Shown here one piece after another: positions 61,765-64,000 of a stretch of 64,000 bases of DNA. Numbering within the stretch: position 1 is the stretch's first letter; every line of letters begins with the position of its first letter. A program made the translations under genes and the position numbers. The stretch spans positions 62,001-126,000 of the forward strand of contig JBCBTD010000001.1 in the NCBI GenBank assembly GCA_039818825.1, given 5' to 3'. The DNA comes from JBCBTD01 sp039818825. Lineage in GTDB: Bacteria; Pseudomonadota; Alphaproteobacteria; Geminicoccales; Geminicoccaceae. Below the pieces are notes generated by a model, which searched no databases, was not told the origin of the DNA, and saw nothing but the letters and a program-made list of their open reading frames with translations.

Positions 61765-62093
61765 GACAACTCCTCGGCGTTTCGAGACTATCCTGTGCGG
61801 TCATGAGCGTACGATTACTTTCATGTCGAAGGAATCGCCAGATTGCGCGGCTTGGACGAAGCGACCGGCCAACCGTCGAGGTCCTTGGCTACACACCGCG
61901 GCGACGCCCGCTCGAGGTCGACTTGATGGCAAATCAGCGAGAACCGCTTGGGCAGCTCGAGGCCGCGGGCGGCACATCGGACCAAGTGTGGCCGAGACTG
62001 TGGCGAACGCTTCGGCGGGTTGGCGTTGCGGCCTTGACTCCGTTTGCGGCCGCGGCTGCAACGTCTGCATTCGGTTTTGGGAACGGATCGGAC
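61765..62093. other. 329-base non-coding stretch
   Basis: This lies between the divergent SDR gene and the Rap1a/Tai-like gene. Open frames crossing it have no recognisable domain, and the low-GC character of the SDR gene fades within about 60 bases. Nothing else is recognised. Confidence 0.5.
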
Positions 62094-62477
62094 ATGCGTG
62101 ACCGCTTCTGGGTCGTAGCGGCGCTCTCGTTGCTGGTCGTCACGTCGGCGTCGGCCGAGGACGAAGCCGTGATCGACAGCTTCGAGCTGAGCGATGCGCA
62201 AGCGCTGGTCACGGCCTGCACCGTGCCCGAGGGCAATCCCCTCGCGGCCACCGCCAACGGCTTCTGCCTCGGCTACATGACCGGCGCGATCCAGCTCTAC
62301 GCGGCGGCCGCGGCGTCGCCCAACGTCGAAAACCAGCTCTGTCCGGGCCGCGTCGTCTCGCGGAGCGAAATGCGCCGGATCTTCCTCGATTGGGCCGCAG
62401 CTCATCCCGAACGGCTGGACGAACCGGCCATCGACGGTCTGGCGCGCGCCGCCGTTGCCGCCTTTCCCTGCACCTGA
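62094..62477 (+). CDS. Rap1a/Tai family secreted protein
   Basis: A 127-residue exported protein: signal MRDRFWVVAALSLLVVTSASA, then ALVTACTVPE, ANGFCLGYMTGAIQLYAAAA, NQLCPGRVVSRSEMRRIFLDWAAAHPERLDEPAIDGLARAAVAAFPC. The four cysteines and helical pattern match the Rap1a/Tai family, named from immunity proteins against secreted amidase effectors, but many members occur without effectors. No effector is next to it; a housekeeping periplasmic role is possible. ATG 62094 gives the signal peptide at once. Confidence 0.78.
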   Translation: MRDRFWVVAALSLLVVTSASAEDEAVIDSFELSDAQALVTACTVPEGNPLAATANGFCLGYMTGAIQLYAAAAASPNVENQLCPGRVVSRSEMRRIFLDWAAAHPERLDEPAIDGLARAAVAAFPCT

Positions 62478-62495
62478 GCACTCGTGAGGTCGACG

Positions 62496-62726
62496 ATGAA
62501 AAGGGTCACCGCGCGGATCGCTGCCCTGGCCTTGGTCGGCACCTTGGTCGCGGGCTGTGGCGGCTACGTCGGGCGTGGTGCCGCGATCGGCGCCGCATCG
62601 GGCGCTGCGGGCAGTGCCACGGCAGCAGCCATCCGCGGCGACGACGTGCTCGAGAGCGCCGCGGTCGGCGCTGCATCCGGAGCGGCGGCCGGCCTCGCCG
62701 CGGGTTTCGTCGCCAGCCTCTTCTGA
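62496..62726 (+). CDS. Small glycine-zipper lipoprotein
   Basis: A 76-residue predicted lipoprotein: signal MKRVTARIAALALVGTLVAG with lipobox VAGC (Cys21), followed by two glycine-zipper segments (GRGAAIGAASGAAGSATAAA and AAVGAASGAAAGLAAGFVA) that probably insert in or oligomerise on the membrane. It resembles YMGG-like proteins of Gram-negative envelopes. Function unknown. ATG 62496 chosen; GTG 62484 is an alternative. It lies 18 bases after the Rap1a/Tai-like gene. Confidence 0.78.
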   Translation: MKRVTARIAALALVGTLVAGCGGYVGRGAAIGAASGAAGSATAAAIRGDDVLESAAVGAASGAAAGLAAGFVASLF

Positions 62727-62892
62727 GCGCTCGCCGGCACCGGTCCTCGTCACCGCAGAGCCGCGGATTCCGCGGCGCGCGACACGGCTCACGCTTGACG
62801 CTCCAGGCCCGCTGCGCCTAGAAAGCGCGTCCACTTTTCGAGTGCCCGGCAACCACTGGCGGATGAGGGTCGCGCTTGGTCGCGACCACATG

Positions 62893-64000
62893 TCATGTTC
62901 GAGAACCTGAGCACGCGGCTCGGCGACGTTTTCGATCGCCTCAAGCGACGCGGCGCCCTCAACGAGGGCGACGTCGAGTCGGCGATGCGCGACGTCCGGG
63001 TGGCGCTGCTGGAGGCCGACGTCGCGCTGCCCGTGGTGAAGAGCTTCATCGGCTCCATCAAAGAGCGCGCGGTCGGTGCCGAGGTCATCAAGAGCGTCAC
63101 GCCCGGGCAGATGGTCGTCAAGATCGTCAACGACGGGCTGACGGAGCTTCTGGGCGGCGAAGGCGTCGACCTCGAAAAGCCGGCCAATCCGCCGCTGATC
63201 GTGATGATGGTCGGGCTCCAGGGCTCGGGCAAGACGACCACCACGGGCAAGTTGGCGCGGCGCTTTCAGACCCGCGACCGCCAAAAGGCCCTGGTCGCGT
63301 CTTTGGACACCCGCCGTCCCGCGGCCCAGCAGCAATTGGCCGTGCTGGCCGAGCAGGTCGGCTGCACCGCTCTGCCGATCGTCGAGGGTCAGCAGCCCGT
63401 GGCGATCGCCGAGCGCGCGCTCGGGGTCGCGCGGCGCGAAGGCTACGACGTCCTGCTCCTGGACACCGCCGGTCGTCTCGCCATCGACGAAGAGCTGATG
63501 AGCGAACTGGCCGAGGTCAAAGCCGCGGCCCAACCCCAGGAAATCCTGCTGGTCGCCGATGCGATGACCGGTCAGGACGCAGTGAAGACGGCGGCGGCCT
63601 TCGACGAGCGGCTCGCTCTCAGCGGCATCGCCCTCACCCGGATGGACGGCGACGCTCGCGGCGGCGCCGCCTTGTCGATGCGCCAGGTCACCGGCAAGCC
63701 GATCAAGCTGGTGGGCACCGGTGAGAAGCTCGATGCGCTCGAGAACTTCCACCCCGAGCGTGTCGCCTCGCGCATCCTCGGCATGGGCGACGTCGTCTCG
63801 CTGGTCGAGAAGGCGTCGGAGAACGTCGACAAGGACGACGCCGAGCGGCTCGCCCGGCGGATGCAGAAGGGCTCGTTCAACCTCGACGACTACAAGAAGC
63901 AGCTTCAGCAGATCCGCAAGATGGGCGGTATGACCGGGCTGATGGGCATGCTGCCGGGCGTCGCCAAGGTGAAGAAGCAAATGGCCCAGGCGAACGTCGA
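62893..64000 (+). CDS. ffh: Signal recognition particle protein Ffh (3' end outside window)
   Basis: Ffh binds 4.5S RNA and signal sequences and docks with FtsY. The first 369 residues are here and the frame runs off the window end. N-domain: MFENLSTRLGDVFDRLKRRG and LNEGDVESAMRDVRVALLEADV. G-domain: GLQGSGKTTTTGKLA near residue 107, SLDTRRPAAQQQL, LLDTAGRLAIDEEL, and TRMDGDARGGAALS, then KPIKLVGTGEKLDALENFHPERVASRILGMGD. The M-domain starts near residue 330 (MTGLMGMLPGVAKVKKQM) with the usual methionine enrichment. The window does not contain a recognisable 4.5S RNA gene. Confidence 0.97.

Noticed and set aside
61821..63980. A 719-codon open frame on the minus strand
   Set aside because: It lies antisense to ffh and the small envelope genes, which have clear family motifs; long antisense frames are expected at this G+C content.

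Overview
The window is a contiguous stretch of a GC-rich alphaproteobacterial chromosome. Several blocks of gene order are typical of that class: murA-DUF2948-hisD-UPF0262-phosphatase-infA-maf-rng-yacG; valS beside a PopZ-type gene; gyrA-coaD-queA-tgt; tsaD divergent from hemC-hemD-mic60-hemY; dapF-mtaB-ftsY with ffh nearby; and mlaD-DUF2155. Codon usage, the use of GTG/TTG starts, ATGA/TGATG stop-start overlaps and the absence of phage or IS genes point to a vertically inherited chromosome. A Rhodospirillales/Geminicoccales-like bacterium is my guess; the rank below class is not proven by the sequence.

Layout. 1-5.4 kb: the plus-strand murA-to-yacG housekeeping operon (cell wall, histidine, translation initiation, RNA decay). 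5.3-13.3 kb: minus-strand genes (secreted protein, ACT-like protein, a winged-helix-like unknown, thioesterase, M17 aminopeptidase, valS, PopZ, PCMT), with a broken membrane-protein gene between valS and popZ. 13.5-13.7 kb: tRNA-Cys and tRNA-Asn. 13.9-18.3 kb: an accessory patch with two VPLPA-CTERM-like proteins flanking a LuxR-SnoaL fusion regulator, a degraded duplicate of a hydrolase gene, and the intact hydrolase. 18.5-25.4 kb: gyrA, coaD and the queuosine genes queA and tgt, then tRNA-Lys and an MHS-family transporter. 25.6-32.4 kb: a three-gene amidoligase/ATP-grasp/transglutaminase cluster. 32.5-34.2 kb: an orphan HicB-like protein, KDPG aldolase and a degenerate 6-phosphogluconolactonase. 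34.4-37.6 kb: acoABC acetoin dehydrogenase. 37.6-42.2 kb: an MBL hydrolase, a nitroreductase and a complete TRAP transporter. 42.3-44.2 kb: an orphan FliK-like/FlhB-like pair and an acetyltransferase. 44.2-50.2 kb: tsaD, the heme/Mic60 operon and tRNA-Thr. 50.3-55.7 kb: envelope genes (lipoprotein, patatin, TolC-type channel, orphan peptide-binding protein). 55.8-62.7 kb: DUF2155, mlaD, ftsY, mtaB, dapF, a lytic transglycosylase, a low-GC SDR gene and two small envelope proteins. The window ends inside ffh.

Main points of interest. Tgt keeps its catalytic aspartates but has lost three of the four zinc ligands. The 6-phosphogluconolactonase homologue lacks the usual catalytic Arg and His. The 25.6-32.4 kb cluster encodes an incompletely characterised peptide/amide ligase system with its ATP-grasp and alpha-E modules fused. 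The 14-18 kb patch shows a regulator with an unusual C-terminal SnoaL domain and a visible gene-decay scar. All function calls rest on reading motifs and gene order by eye; no database search was run.
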